Assembly: GCF_900101845.1 (NCBI RefSeq)
Contig: NZ_FNAM01000043.1
Location: forward strand, 1-50,058
Origin: Sporomusa acidovorans
GTDB taxonomy: Bacteria; Bacillota; Negativicutes; Sporomusales; Sporomusaceae
DNA: 50,058 bases
Reading direction: 5' to 3'
Made by a program: the position numbers and the translations under genes
Notes under the pieces: generated by a model
What the model was told of the DNA's origin: nothing
What the model saw: the letters and a program-made list of their open reading frames with translations, nothing else
The model's database searches: none
In this document: positions 17,243 through 24,937 of the stretch, one piece after another
How positions within the stretch are numbered: position 1 is the stretch's first letter
How the letters are laid out: every line of letters starts with the position of its first letter

Positions 17243-18301
17243 TCAAAAGGCACCTGTCTCTTGCAGTGCTCTTTGCTGCCTCAGTCTGCGTTTCGAGTCT
17301 TTATTTCTCAGACATAAATATAGTTCACTTTGGCGGTAATCGGCAGCGTCAACCATGGCTTCTACAATAGAAGCCTGCCGTATCAACACAGGTGAAGGTT
17401 TGCCGGCCGGCTGACACTCCGTCAGGGCATCAGCACTAACCTTCTGCCAGGTCAGCGTCAAATGCATTGACGTTCCACAGTTTGTCAGCATCCAGTCATT
17501 ACCGGCCCCGTTGGCTGCTTCCAAGAAGCTGATCACTTCCGGTATATTGGGAAGCAACATCGAAAAACGAGCGCCGTCGGCAGAAAGCAAATGCGCCCGG
17601 CTAAGTTCGAACACACTAAGCCATTTCTCCAGACAGTCCTCCGACTTGATTCCGCTAACCGCATATAAACCGTCCCGGTTGCCGGTCAGTTCGCCAGCAG
17701 CCAGAAGAAAAGTGGGGACCGTACGGCATTGAATCTTATTGCGTCCTGCGCACCAAGACCGATAATCGCTGATCCCAGCCGCCTGAAAATAACGGTACAG
17801 GCAAACCGCCAGGGCTGCTGTGAGCCGGGAATGGTCATACAAGGAAAAATCCCCCTTACTGCCGGCAGCAGTACTATAGGGAATGCCGGCAGCAACCGCT
17901 TGCAGCATAGTCAATACCTGATTGACCGTGCAGGTTAAAAAATCCGTATGCTGCAGGCTATTTTGCAATGTAGTCCACAACTGTGGATATTGGCTGTTAT
18001 ACGCTACTCCCCGGGAAAATGCGGATTCTTCCGCAGCGGAGCGGCGGTCGGGCCCGGCGGCAATTTCCGCCGCACGATATACCAAGTAAGCGATATGATC
18101 GTTTTGCCTGATGTATTTTACACCAATCGCCTGATGATGGCAACCTATGCACTGTAATAAAGCTTCGTAGGCTTGCCCGGCCGGCAGACAGGCAGCCAGC
18201 ATATTCCGGCTTTGCTTATTGGGACAACCGGCCCGGCGGCAAATGGTCCCGATATCCTGCAATAAACCTGCTAAAGCAATGATTCTTGCTGTTTCTTCCA
18301 T
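17243..18301 (-). CDS. Orphan half-length Cas10/Csm1-like protein with degenerate HD site
   Basis: A 352-residue protein that follows the N-terminal half of type III-A Cas10/Csm1. It has an HD-like start (ALAGLLQDIGTICRRAG, residues 9-25), paired His55-His56, a segment AAEIAAGPDRR (77-87) matching the Csm1 ADxxASGxDRR motif, the Csm1 signature SLYDHSRLTAALAVCLY (153-169), and the first Palm strand region FLLAAGELTG to MLLPNIPE (198-254). The catalytic His of the HD pair is Gln15, and the AD of the second motif is AA. It stops before the zinc ribbon and the GGDD Palm domain; intact Csm1 has about 750-850 residues. No other cas gene or array is nearby. GAGGTG precedes the ATG. It may be a decayed remnant or a repurposed, catalytically dead protein. 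Confidence 0.7.
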   Translation of the reverse strand: MEETARIIALAGLLQDIGTICRRAGCPNKQSRNMLAACLPAGQAYEALLQCIGCHHQAIGVKYIRQNDHIAYLVYRAAEIAAGPDRRSAAEESAFSRGVAYNSQYPQLWTTLQNSLQHTDFLTCTVNQVLTMLQAVAAGIPYSTAAGSKGDFSLYDHSRLTAALAVCLYRYFQAAGISDYRSWCAGRNKIQCRTVPTFLLAAGELTGNRDGLYAVSGIKSEDCLEKWLSVFELSRAHLLSADGARFSMLLPNIPEVISFLEAANGAGNDWMLTNCGTSMHLTLTWQKVSADALTECQPAGKPSPVLIRQASIVEAMVDAADYRQSELYLCLRNKDSKRRLRQQRALQETGAF

Positions 18302-18472
18302 AACTCACCTCAATTTTTAAGAAAAGACTTGACTTGTGCCAAGTCCTTCAGGACGCAGGCAGAAGCCGCCTGTTCCCCCTTTAGGGGGTATAGGCCTTCT
18401 TCCTTCTTACTTATTATCAGCAATAATAATCTTAGAAAACCCGGCTAGCGCCGAGCCTTGGGCGAAAGTGTT

Positions 18473-18634
18473 TTACAATTCCATTCCTTGTTTTTTGGAG
18501 GAATCCTTGGCAGAGCTTGTTCGTCCTATCAGCCACTCTTCCTCTTCCATAACCGGTGCCCGGCGAAGCAAAACTACGACTATCGGAAAACTGATCACAA
18601 CAAGAATGAGATACCCCATGGCAAAGTCCAGCAT
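18473..18634 (-). CDS. Tiny single-pass membrane protein
   Basis: A 53-residue reading frame with one membrane helix (MGYLILVVISFPIVVVLLRR) and a charged tail ending KDSSKKQGMEL. The ATG at 18634 has GGGGG about 9 nt upstream; an in-frame ATG at 18643 abuts that sequence and would give 56 residues. It lies 32-41 bp after the 373-residue protein gene on the same strand and 171 bp before the Csm1-like gene. The gap 18302-18472 has a CCCCC/GGGGG hairpin (18375-18389) and a GACTTG/CAAGTC hairpin near 18327-18346. Confidence 0.55.
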   Translation of the reverse strand: MLDFAMGYLILVVISFPIVVVLLRRAPVMEEEEWLIGRTSSAKDSSKKQGMEL

Positions 18635-18675
18635 TCTATCCATCCCCCTTCATGGTCTTCCCCGGCAACTGACCG

Positions 18676-19797
18676 TCAGGCGATTTTACCCTGGTCAATC
18701 AGGTCCAGAATCCGGCCGGTAAGGTCGGCCTCTTGCTGCTTAGCAGTAAGCAGCTGTGCAATCTGCCGCCATACCTTTTCCGGGTTGATCGCCAGCACCC
18801 GGTCGTTCAGCCACTCCCGTTTTGTGCCGGTCGCGCCTTTAGTTGGCTTGCCCTGCAGGGCAAGCCGGTCTTCATACTCTTGTTTGAGCGCGACCGCCAC
18901 CCGGGTTTTATCGACATAGGTCAAATCATCCGATTTGAACACCGCCAGCATACCGGCCCGGATGACGGCATCACCCTCGGCTTTATTAGTCATGCCCTTT
19001 TCGATGGCGGTATAAAGCAGACTGTTGTATTCGGCGAAATAGCGGAAATCATCCCGGTACAGCGCCGCCTCCACGCTAAACAGCATATAATCATAGCCGG
19101 TAAGCGGCTGAGCCGTTGCCGCATCGTCGCCGCAACAAAGCTGTGAGTTTTTGACAAACAACTGAGCGGCATGGAACGTACCGGCATCGGCGCCGATCAC
19201 GGCGAAATAGCCGCTGGTCAGCGACACGCCGCCCAGACTGTCCGTACCGGCGTATTCATTGTGATAAACCAGACGGATATCTTTGTCGCCGCTGTCCAAG
19301 AGGTCCTGCAGGGCGTCGGCCGCACTGTCGACCACCTTGAGGGCAGCGGACAACTGACCGCTGGTCAGCAGCCCGGAAACGCTGTTGGCCAATGTAATGA
19401 ATGATTGAAAATAGTCTTTGCTGACATAGGCCAGCAAAGCGGCATCGATAGAAACCGTACCGCCGCGATACGGCACCAGGTTGGTTAACGAATAATTCAA
19501 TTGCACGCCCTTCCCCAGGGAGCTTTCATTCAGGTTCAGGGCCAGCGGACCGGCCACATTAGGCAGCTGCTGGGCGGCATTAGCGCCGAACTGCAGGCTG
19601 ACAACCGAGGAAACCACCGGCACAACCTTGCGGAAAAGTTTCCGATCGTCTTTTAAGAACATTTCCGCCAGGCGCAGGCGAAAATAATGCTGTCCCTCCT
19701 GGAATTCGATCTTTTCCACGTCGGACGTTACCGGCGCAAAAACATAATGTTTGGCTTCTTTCACAAATAATTTGGCAAACCAGTCAATCAGGCTCAT
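18676..19797 (-). CDS. Unknown 373-residue cytoplasmic protein of the CHAT/Csm1-like cluster
   Basis: I do not recognise this protein. No signal peptide or membrane helix is evident. It starts MSLIDWFAKLFVKEAKHYVF, has an Ala/Leu/Ser-rich middle that may form amphipathic helices (ITLANSVSGLLTSGQLSAAL) and ends with a charged helical region. The ATG at 19797 has GAGGAGG 8 nt upstream; a longer frame to 19824 lacks support. It is 42 bp after the small secreted protein gene in an apparent operon. Codon use is GC-rich like its neighbours. Confidence 0.75.
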   Translation of the reverse strand: MSLIDWFAKLFVKEAKHYVFAPVTSDVEKIEFQEGQHYFRLRLAEMFLKDDRKLFRKVVPVVSSVVSLQFGANAAQQLPNVAGPLALNLNESSLGKGVQLNYSLTNLVPYRGGTVSIDAALLAYVSKDYFQSFITLANSVSGLLTSGQLSAALKVVDSAADALQDLLDSGDKDIRLVYHNEYAGTDSLGGVSLTSGYFAVIGADAGTFHAAQLFVKNSQLCCGDDAATAQPLTGYDYMLFSVEAALYRDDFRYFAEYNSLLYTAIEKGMTNKAEGDAVIRAGMLAVFKSDDLTYVDKTRVAVALKQEYEDRLALQGKPTKGATGTKREWLNDRVLAINPEKVWRQIAQLLTAKQQEADLTGRILDLIDQGKIA

Positions 19798-19839
19798 ACG
19801 ATTTCCTCCTCTGCCTGACGGCAAATTCGTTTTCTCTTG

Positions 19840-20211
19840 TTACTTTTTCTTGTCAAGCTTGAAAAAGGCGTTATAATTGGCGACAATCTGGTTGGCACTT
19901 TGAATGGCGGCGTTGCGCTCCTCAATGACCCGGTTGGCGTCGTTGGTGGCGGCGTCAATATAGCGCTGTGCGGCTTTTAAGTAGGCGTCCACGGCGGCAA
20001 TATAGGCGGCGGTGGCTTTGGCGTCCTCAAGAGAAGCCGGCGGCACGGGAACCGGCGGCAGCTTTTCTGTGGCTGTTGGATAGCCTGCAGGAAAGTTGGT
20101 GGCCGCTGACGTGGCGGCGGCCGGTGCCTTTTGCTGTTCCTCCGCAGCAACAATTAAACCTGCCGTACCCAAACAAAAAAGAACCACTACGATATAGACA
20201 ATTTTTTTCAC
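19840..20211 (-). CDS. Small secreted or periplasmic helical protein
   Basis: A 123-residue protein with a typical signal peptide (KKIVYIVVVLFCLGTAGLIV, cleavage probable after VAA). A Pro/Ala-rich stretch follows, then an Ala-rich, probably coiled helical domain with repeated Ala/Asn (ATAAYIAAVDAYLKAAQRYI). Function is unknown. It is 13 bp after the YbjN-like gene, so the two are surely co-transcribed. Among the predicted cytoplasmic proteins of this cluster it is one of few parts that would leave the cytoplasm. Confidence 0.75.
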   Translation of the reverse strand: MKKIVYIVVVLFCLGTAGLIVAAEEQQKAPAAATSAATNFPAGYPTATEKLPPVPVPPASLEDAKATAAYIAAVDAYLKAAQRYIDAATNDANRVIEERNAAIQSANQIVANYNAFFKLDKKK

Positions 20212-20224
20212 TGTCTTTCCTCCC

Positions 20225-20689
20225 CTATCCGCGTTTTTTATTCTGTGGGGCCTCCGCCCAGATCACCCGCATCAGCGCCGGGTATTCCTCCTGCAGGTGG
20301 CGGAGCATGATGTCAAGCCCCAGGCTGACCAGTTGCGGCTCGCACTGTTCGGATGCGGCGGTCAGGCAGACGTCCAGAATGAGCGCGTTATCTTCGCTGA
20401 TAAAGTATTTGAAACTCTTATAGGTCCGGTTCAGTTCATTGACATAGAACAGCACCGTCTGACTGTTCACACCCTGGACGGCAGCCGGTACGACCCGCAC
20501 CTGAAGCAGGGTGTGCAGGCTGTCGTCGGTGACCAGTACCACCGGCAGTTGCTGGCCGCCAACTCCCAGATTGGTACGAAAGATGACGGTGTGCAGATCG
20601 TCGTTCTTTTCCTCCCGGCCAAAGCAGGTAATCTGATGGCTGTCCAAAAATTCCTGGAACTTATCCGCTTTCATGTTGCTGTTTTGCAT
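20225..20689 (-). CDS. YbjN-like protein
   Basis: A 154-residue protein. The pattern FISEDNALILDVCLTA followed by a final helix (LGLDIMLRHLQEEYPALMRV) and a preceding strand-rich half resembles the YbjN / type III secretion chaperone-like fold. Such domains usually act as small protein-binding modules. The ATG at 20689 has AAGGAGA 9 nt upstream; the frame continues upstream without support. It is the first gene after cobalamin riboswitch copy 1 and its terminator. Confidence 0.65.
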   Translation of the reverse strand: MQNSNMKADKFQEFLDSHQITCFGREEKNDDLHTVIFRTNLGVGGQQLPVVLVTDDSLHTLLQVRVVPAAVQGVNSQTVLFYVNELNRTYKSFKYFISEDNALILDVCLTAASEQCEPQLVSLGLDIMLRHLQEEYPALMRVIWAEAPQNKKRG

Positions 20690-20779
20690 GACTGTGGTTC
20701 TCCTTATCGCTTCAAATTTGTTGCGCCTGCTCTTCCACGCGGCAACAGCGGCCGGTTGCCGCAGCCCGGGCTGCGGCAA

Positions 20780-20803
20780 TAAAAAAACTCCCTTGCAGGA
20801 GTG
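20780..20803 (-). terminator. Expression-platform terminator of cobalamin riboswitch copy 1
   Basis: On the minus strand ACTCC-TGCAA-GGAGT is followed by TTTTTTTATT, about 90 nt upstream of the YbjN-like start. Confidence 0.85.
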
Positions 20804-20930
20804 TTACGTCAGGACGGGACCGGGTTCCGAATACTGCCGTAATCGCCTTCCTGTCGCTCGCAGGTCGCGTACCGTACCAAGTCCTAAGCCTGCAGCTTCC
20901 TCCTGCAGAATTAGCGTTGGCACCGTACAG

Positions 20931-21100
20931 TGGTGATTGTCAGACAGGCAGTTCTCCTGACTTGCGGCTCATGGCTTGTCCGCGCCTTCCCAGGATTGCT
21001 CCCAGTGGCACATCCGCGGACTTGCTCCCCGTTACAGTGGCGGGACCGTGTTGGCTTTGCACCAAACTTCCCTATTAAGCCCCGTAGGGCACCTGTCTCT
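20931..21100 (-). promoter_or_regulatory. Cobalamin riboswitch aptamer, copy 1
   Basis: On the minus strand, GACAGGTGCC opens P1. TTAATAGGGAA, CGGTCCCGCCACTGTAAC, CCACTGGGAGCAATCCTGGG and the B12-box region AAGTCAGGAGAACTGCCTGTC follow in canonical order. It is identical to copy 2 (31900-32069) through the whole aptamer. The downstream genes (YbjN-like to Csm1-like) are not normal B12 targets. Confidence 0.95.
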
Positions 21101-21131
21101 TGCCTTATGCGATTGTCGGTTCCGGTATACG

Positions 21132-21160
21132 AAAAAGCCCCTCCCGCTTCACAGGAGAGG
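21132..21160 (-). terminator. First terminator of the tandem leader, copy 1
   Basis: On the minus strand CCTCTCC pairs with GGGAGGGG around TGTGAAGC, then CTTTTT. It lies between the upstream structured element and the cobalamin aptamer. Confidence 0.7.
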
Positions 21161-21173
21161 ACGCACGGATGAT

Positions 21174-21256
21174 TGCAAATCCCTCTCTTGTCGCCGCGGA
21201 ATAAGCAGCTCTTTGCCGGAGGTACTTTGATACACGAACAGGACATTTGCAGCATC
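21174..21256 (-). ncRNA. Structured leader element upstream of the cobalamin aptamer, copy 1
   Basis: P1 is TGCAAA (21246-21251) with TTTGCA (21174-21179), extended by CCT/AGG (21240-21242 with 21182-21184). Inside are a variable hairpin, an invariant CTCCGGCAAAGAG and a 5-bp stem GCTGC/GCGGC (21205-21209 with 21193-21197). Compared with copy 2, one inner P1 pair changes from C-G to T-A, and the inner stem keeps pairing through wobble. ACAAGAGAGG could pair with the 5' arm of the next terminator (9 of 10). It begins a few nucleotides after the predicted transcription start. No known riboswitch class was recognised. Confidence 0.5.
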
Positions 21257-21269
21257 TGATTATGCAGGT

Positions 21270-21298
21270 GTATTATTGCGAGAATACGATTAGATCAA
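21270..21298 (-). promoter_or_regulatory. Probable promoter of riboswitch leader copy 1
   Basis: On the minus strand TTGATC (21293-21298), a 17-bp spacer and TAATAC (21270-21275). Transcription would start close to the P1 stem of the leader element. Confidence 0.6.
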
Positions 21299-21348
21299 TT
21301 CAAATGTATCGTTGGTTATAGCGTACTACGAAGCCGCGCTGCCGTCTA

Positions 21349-21364
21349 TACCTCATGTGAGGTA
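21349..21364. repeat. Palindrome TACCTCATGTGAGGTA, copy 1
   Basis: A perfect 16-bp palindrome upstream of leader copy 1. Related sites with core CCTCAYRTGAGG occur at 32309-32324 and 33509-33534. A T run follows on the plus strand, so a terminator role in that direction is possible, but no plus-strand gene is present. Confidence 0.5.
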
Positions 21365-21399
21365 TTTTTATTTTGTCAATAACCATTACTTAGCCCTCC

Positions 21400-22989
21400 T
21401 TAGTCCCTGTGCCTTTCTTCTTTTCCGGGCGGCAGGCATTTCCTCTGCAGCAGCCGCAGCAGCTGCTGCTCATTGCTGCTGCCGAAATATACAATCGGCT
21501 TATGGTATTTGCCGGCATAGCCTACCGTCCGGTAAAACAGGCTGTGGCCCAGGCATTTCCAGCATATCACGATGGCATCAGCGGCCGCCAGGACAGCCAG
21601 GTCGTATTTTGCCTCTGCCGGCGAAATAAAGGCAAACCGGGGATATTTTTCTTTCAGCCGCTGCTGCCAGTCGCTTCTGCCGCCGATGATGACGACATTC
21701 AGCCGGGCAATAGCCTCAACGGCTTCCGGGCTAAGCTCCCTTTCCCTTTCCGCTTCATTTTCCTGGTTGGGGGAGGCAAGCAGTTTGTCCAGCGCCTGGC
21801 TGGACTCGTCTAATTTTGCCTCCCACTGGTCCCGTTCTTTTTGCCGGGCCATTTCGGTTTTATCTATTTTAAGCTGGAGTTCGTTCAACAAGACTTGCTT
21901 TTCCGCCAGCTTTTCTTTCCATGTCGCAATTTCTTTCTGCGCCTGGGCCAACTCAGCTTTCAGCTTGTCGGCCTGCAGGCGCTTGGCTGCGGTTTTTCCT
22001 TCGCGCCGGCTTTCTCTCAGCACAAAGGTCCGCAGTTTATCATACTCGGCAGCGCAGGCACGGATCAGCAGCGTGCGAGTGAAAAAATCCAGAGCGGCCT
22101 GTTTGAGTTCAGCCGTTGCCTGCGTTTCATTTGACAGCGCTGCAGCCATCGTCTCGATGGCGCGCCTCAGTTCCCGCCGGCTGACCGGCGCCCGTGCAAT
22201 GGCGTCGAAAGGCAGGCCGCCAAAGTTTTCCCGCTTGAACAGATACCCGGCGGTCCGGGTATATTCCAGGGTATGGAAATACTCGTCCAAACTAGCCGGA
22301 ATTCCCTTTAGTCGCTGGTCAATGGACTGCCACAACATATCGGCCAGTTCTGCTTGCCGGTCCGTCAGGACAGGGGCTTGCCGGTCCCCGGTCATTTTTT
22401 CCTGGACTCGGAGATGGGCCTGAAAATTAGAGTGGAACAGGGGGCCCTGTTCTGTGAGGGTTTTTCCGAAAACATTGACCAAATACCAAAAGATCGCAAA
22501 ATCGCCGTCCAGCATATCCTTGCTGTTAATATGCGGTTTAAGCGGGCGGCGGTGTTTGTCAAGCAGCACCGGCGGCGCGGGCAGATTGCGCAATTCACGG
22601 GCCGTCAGCCGGGGTTCCTGTTTCATTAAAAACTGCCAGAACGACTCGAACGGGACTTCCCGGCCGCTTGTTTTTACATAGTTGTAAATCGCCCGCCAGC
22701 ATTTTTTTAGCAGTTGTTCGAAAGCCGCCGCCGCTTTCCGGCCGTTCTCATTTTCCTGAAAGGAAGTAACAATCAGGTCTGTGGCTTTTTGGCAATAGAG
22801 TTCGGTGAATACGTCTTTTTCCCGGAAATAGCTGCCGTAAGCCCGCCGCCGGGGCGTTACGGCGCTGTCGATCATAATGCCGCCGCCGGCGCAGATTTTA
22901 TCCAGTTCCTGCCGGGCGGCTTTGTTTTGGGCGATGCCCCTGGCCATAAACGGCACCAGATCAAGGCAAATTTGCTGTTGCTGTTGCAT
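21400..22989 (-). CDS. Coiled-coil protein with C-terminal DUF2325-like domain
   Basis: A 529-residue cytoplasmic protein. The first 300 residues are helical and unrecognised. Residues about 325-410 form a strong coiled coil rich in Lys, Glu, Gln and Leu (KLKAELAQAQKEIATWKEKL). Residues about 430-515 resemble DUF2325: VVIIGGRSDWQQRL, AVLAAADAIVICWKCLGHS and KYHKPIVYFGSSN. The ATG at 22989 has GGAG 5 nt upstream. It lies 29 bp after the CHAT gene and is the last gene before riboswitch copy 1. DUF2325-type proteins recur beside conflict-type genes, but no reaction is known. Confidence 0.7.
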   Translation of the reverse strand: MQQQQQICLDLVPFMARGIAQNKAARQELDKICAGGGIMIDSAVTPRRRAYGSYFREKDVFTELYCQKATDLIVTSFQENENGRKAAAAFEQLLKKCWRAIYNYVKTSGREVPFESFWQFLMKQEPRLTARELRNLPAPPVLLDKHRRPLKPHINSKDMLDGDFAIFWYLVNVFGKTLTEQGPLFHSNFQAHLRVQEKMTGDRQAPVLTDRQAELADMLWQSIDQRLKGIPASLDEYFHTLEYTRTAGYLFKRENFGGLPFDAIARAPVSRRELRRAIETMAAALSNETQATAELKQAALDFFTRTLLIRACAAEYDKLRTFVLRESRREGKTAAKRLQADKLKAELAQAQKEIATWKEKLAEKQVLLNELQLKIDKTEMARQKERDQWEAKLDESSQALDKLLASPNQENEAERERELSPEAVEAIARLNVVIIGGRSDWQQRLKEKYPRFAFISPAEAKYDLAVLAAADAIVICWKCLGHSLFYRTVGYAGKYHKPIVYFGSSNEQQLLRLLQRKCLPPGKEERHRD

Positions 22990-23018
22990 GCTGGCTCCAC
23001 ACTCTCCAGTTCGCTGGT

Positions 23019-23984
23019 TTATTCCTTAACAAATACGAGCCGGGCCGGGTCAAGTCCTGCTTTGACATACAGCTTCGGTGTATTTTCTTCCGGTATGCCG
23101 TTGAGCATCAGTGCGGCTTTAGCCTGTTCAAAGGCGGTTTGCAAAGATTTGCCGAAACCGAGGGCCGAATAAAACTGGGCGGCGAACACCCGGGCCGCCT
23201 CGTCACTGACCGCGGTGTTCATACCGACGGCCGCTTCGACGTACTTGACGACGGCTTCGGCTTCCTCATTCGAAAAACACACATTGAAAAATACTAGCCG
23301 GATGGTATCGGAGGCGCTCAGCATGACCTGCACAATAGCGGCGAGGCGCACCATTTTGGGTTTGCCGTCATCGCCCTGCAGCACCAGTTCGTCATTTTCC
23401 GAACCATGACCGCTGAAATGCACCAGTTGCGGATTGGTTTCGTTGATAGCCTGCAGGATGTCGAGCGGTTGCGTCGCCCAGCGGGTGACAAAGTTAATGG
23501 CATCACGGCGCGCGGATTTACGGATGTTTTCCTGGATATCGCGGGCTTCGGCGTCAAGCTCCAAAGGAGCGTCCTTCAGGGCATTGGCCGCCAGGAACAG
23601 AACGGTTACCTGTTCAGCCGCTTTTTGCGCGATGGGTTTGGCCCGCTGCGGCTGCTTACGGGCCTTTTTGGTCTGCGCCAGTTGATCGGCGGCAGCCAGC
23701 CGCTGCTCCAGCTCAGCGACTTCCTGCTCCAGCTCAGCGATGGTCGCCATTAGGTCAATGGCTTTTTGCGCGCCCCGCTTAATCTGGCTTTTGGCCGTTT
23801 CCACGGCCGGCCCCGCTGACGCGCCGGCCGCTGCTTTCAAGCTGAGGCCGGCGGACGCCGTTCGGCTAAATACCTGGTTATGATCGGCGATTTGCTGCAG
23901 GGCCTGAGTCTTGTCGATTTTTAACCGGGTTAATTCCGCCTGCTTGCGCAGCAGACTTGCTCTTAGATCATTGGTCGAAACCAT
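23019..23984 (-). CDS. CHAT-domain caspase-like cysteine protease with N-terminal coiled coil
   Basis: A 321-residue protein. The N-terminal 120 residues are coiled coil (IAELEQEVAELEQRLAAADQL) ending in a basic linker. The C-terminal 200 residues are a CHAT domain (caspase/separase clan). The catalytic pair is visible as His193 in LVHFSGHGSEN and Cys236 in FFNVCFSNEEA, followed by the family tail VSDEAARVFAAQFYSALGFG and QTAFEQAKAAL. CHAT proteases typically cleave a partner or self when a sensor fires, for example in gasdermin or TPR-CHAT defence systems. The ATG at 23984 has GAGGAGGGG 7-9 nt upstream. The target here is unknown. Confidence 0.85.
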   Translation of the reverse strand: MVSTNDLRASLLRKQAELTRLKIDKTQALQQIADHNQVFSRTASAGLSLKAAAGASAGPAVETAKSQIKRGAQKAIDLMATIAELEQEVAELEQRLAAADQLAQTKKARKQPQRAKPIAQKAAEQVTVLFLAANALKDAPLELDAEARDIQENIRKSARRDAINFVTRWATQPLDILQAINETNPQLVHFSGHGSENDELVLQGDDGKPKMVRLAAIVQVMLSASDTIRLVFFNVCFSNEEAEAVVKYVEAAVGMNTAVSDEAARVFAAQFYSALGFGKSLQTAFEQAKAALMLNGIPEENTPKLYVKAGLDPARLVFVKE

Positions 23985-24028
23985 ACGCTTTCCCCTCCTC
24001 ATTGTCTGGTTTTGCCTAAACAGGGCGC

Positions 24029-24868
24029 TTACCCGGTAACGTCGGCCGGATTATCCACCTGACTGACCACCTCGCAGGACAGGGGCGGCGTATAAGCATA
24101 CCCTTGCTGGTTGACCTGGTGGAAATTGTCGATAAACCAGCAGAACTGGCGCAGCACACGGGTGAGAGCGTACGGACTGAGGGTAAATGTCTCTCCCGCC
24201 TGCCCGGCAAAGGCAAGATAGCCCTTCACGGCAAAGAATTCCCAGGCTTTGGCGAACAGCCCCGCCCGGTCCCCGGCCGGCCAAGCCGGGCCGTCATCCG
24301 TAAACAGATCGGCGTCGGCGCTGAACAGCGCCAGCACGGCCGCCGTCTCCACCGTCGCCAAATAATCAATAGCGCCCACTGCCGGCTTGACGCGAAAATA
24401 GCTCCGCCAGAAGGCGGCCAGCGACCGGTCGGCCATGCCGCCGCGAGCGGCCGCGCCGAGGTTTACTTGCAGATCGCAGCGGCTGAGCTGCAGCAGGGCG
24501 CGTTGATACAAATCCGGGAAACCGACGTGCCCCCGGAACAAATCATCCCGGCGAAAAGCGCCGGCAATTTTATTGAAGGCTTTGACCAGTTGACCGGCCG
24601 GCAGCGGCCGGTTGTCCACGCGCAGGCGCTCGCTGTGCCGGCGGGCAAAACGGACGATGGCCGGCAAGTCCGGCCCTTCTCCCGGTTTCACTGGCCGGAC
24701 GGAAGCTGCCCCCGGTGGCGGCAGGGCCGGTCGCAACGGCGCCGCCTCGCGCCGCAGCAGCTTTTCCAGTTCCCGGACGGCGGGCGAAGCGGACAGCGGC
24801 GCAAGGCTCAGGGCCGGCGGCGCGGAATGGTTATCTGCTTTCCATGATAAGCGTTGCTTGGTTTTCAT
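24029..24868 (-). CDS. Unknown 279-residue protein next to the CHAT protease
   Basis: No family recognised. The first 80 residues are Ala/Pro-rich and probably disordered. The rest looks like a soluble helical domain with many aromatics (AFWRSYFRVKPAVGAIDYL, FCWFIDNFHQVNQQGYAY). There is no signal peptide. The ATG at 24868 has GAGGAGG upstream; a GTG one codon earlier is less likely. It lies 44 bp before the CHAT gene on the same strand and is a candidate regulator or substrate of the protease by position only. Confidence 0.65.
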   Translation of the reverse strand: MKTKQRLSWKADNHSAPPALSLAPLSASPAVRELEKLLRREAAPLRPALPPPGAASVRPVKPGEGPDLPAIVRFARRHSERLRVDNRPLPAGQLVKAFNKIAGAFRRDDLFRGHVGFPDLYQRALLQLSRCDLQVNLGAAARGGMADRSLAAFWRSYFRVKPAVGAIDYLATVETAAVLALFSADADLFTDDGPAWPAGDRAGLFAKAWEFFAVKGYLAFAGQAGETFTLSPYALTRVLRQFCWFIDNFHQVNQQGYAYTPPLSCEVVSQVDNPADVTG

Positions 24869-24937
24869 CACAAATCCTCCTCTCCCTTGCAGGCTAACAA
24901 GCCGGTTGCCGTCAGGCGGTAAACGGCCCGGGGCGGA

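Noticed and set aside
20911..21255. Minus-strand 114-codon open frame similar to one at 31879-32169
   Set aside because: Their similar translations come from the duplicated cobalamin aptamer, not from a protein family. The frames shift relative to each other upstream of the aptamer.
21349..21375. Simple terminator for the DUF2325 gene
   Set aside because: The T run is on the plus strand, opposite to that gene's direction, and the core palindrome recurs at unrelated gene positions.
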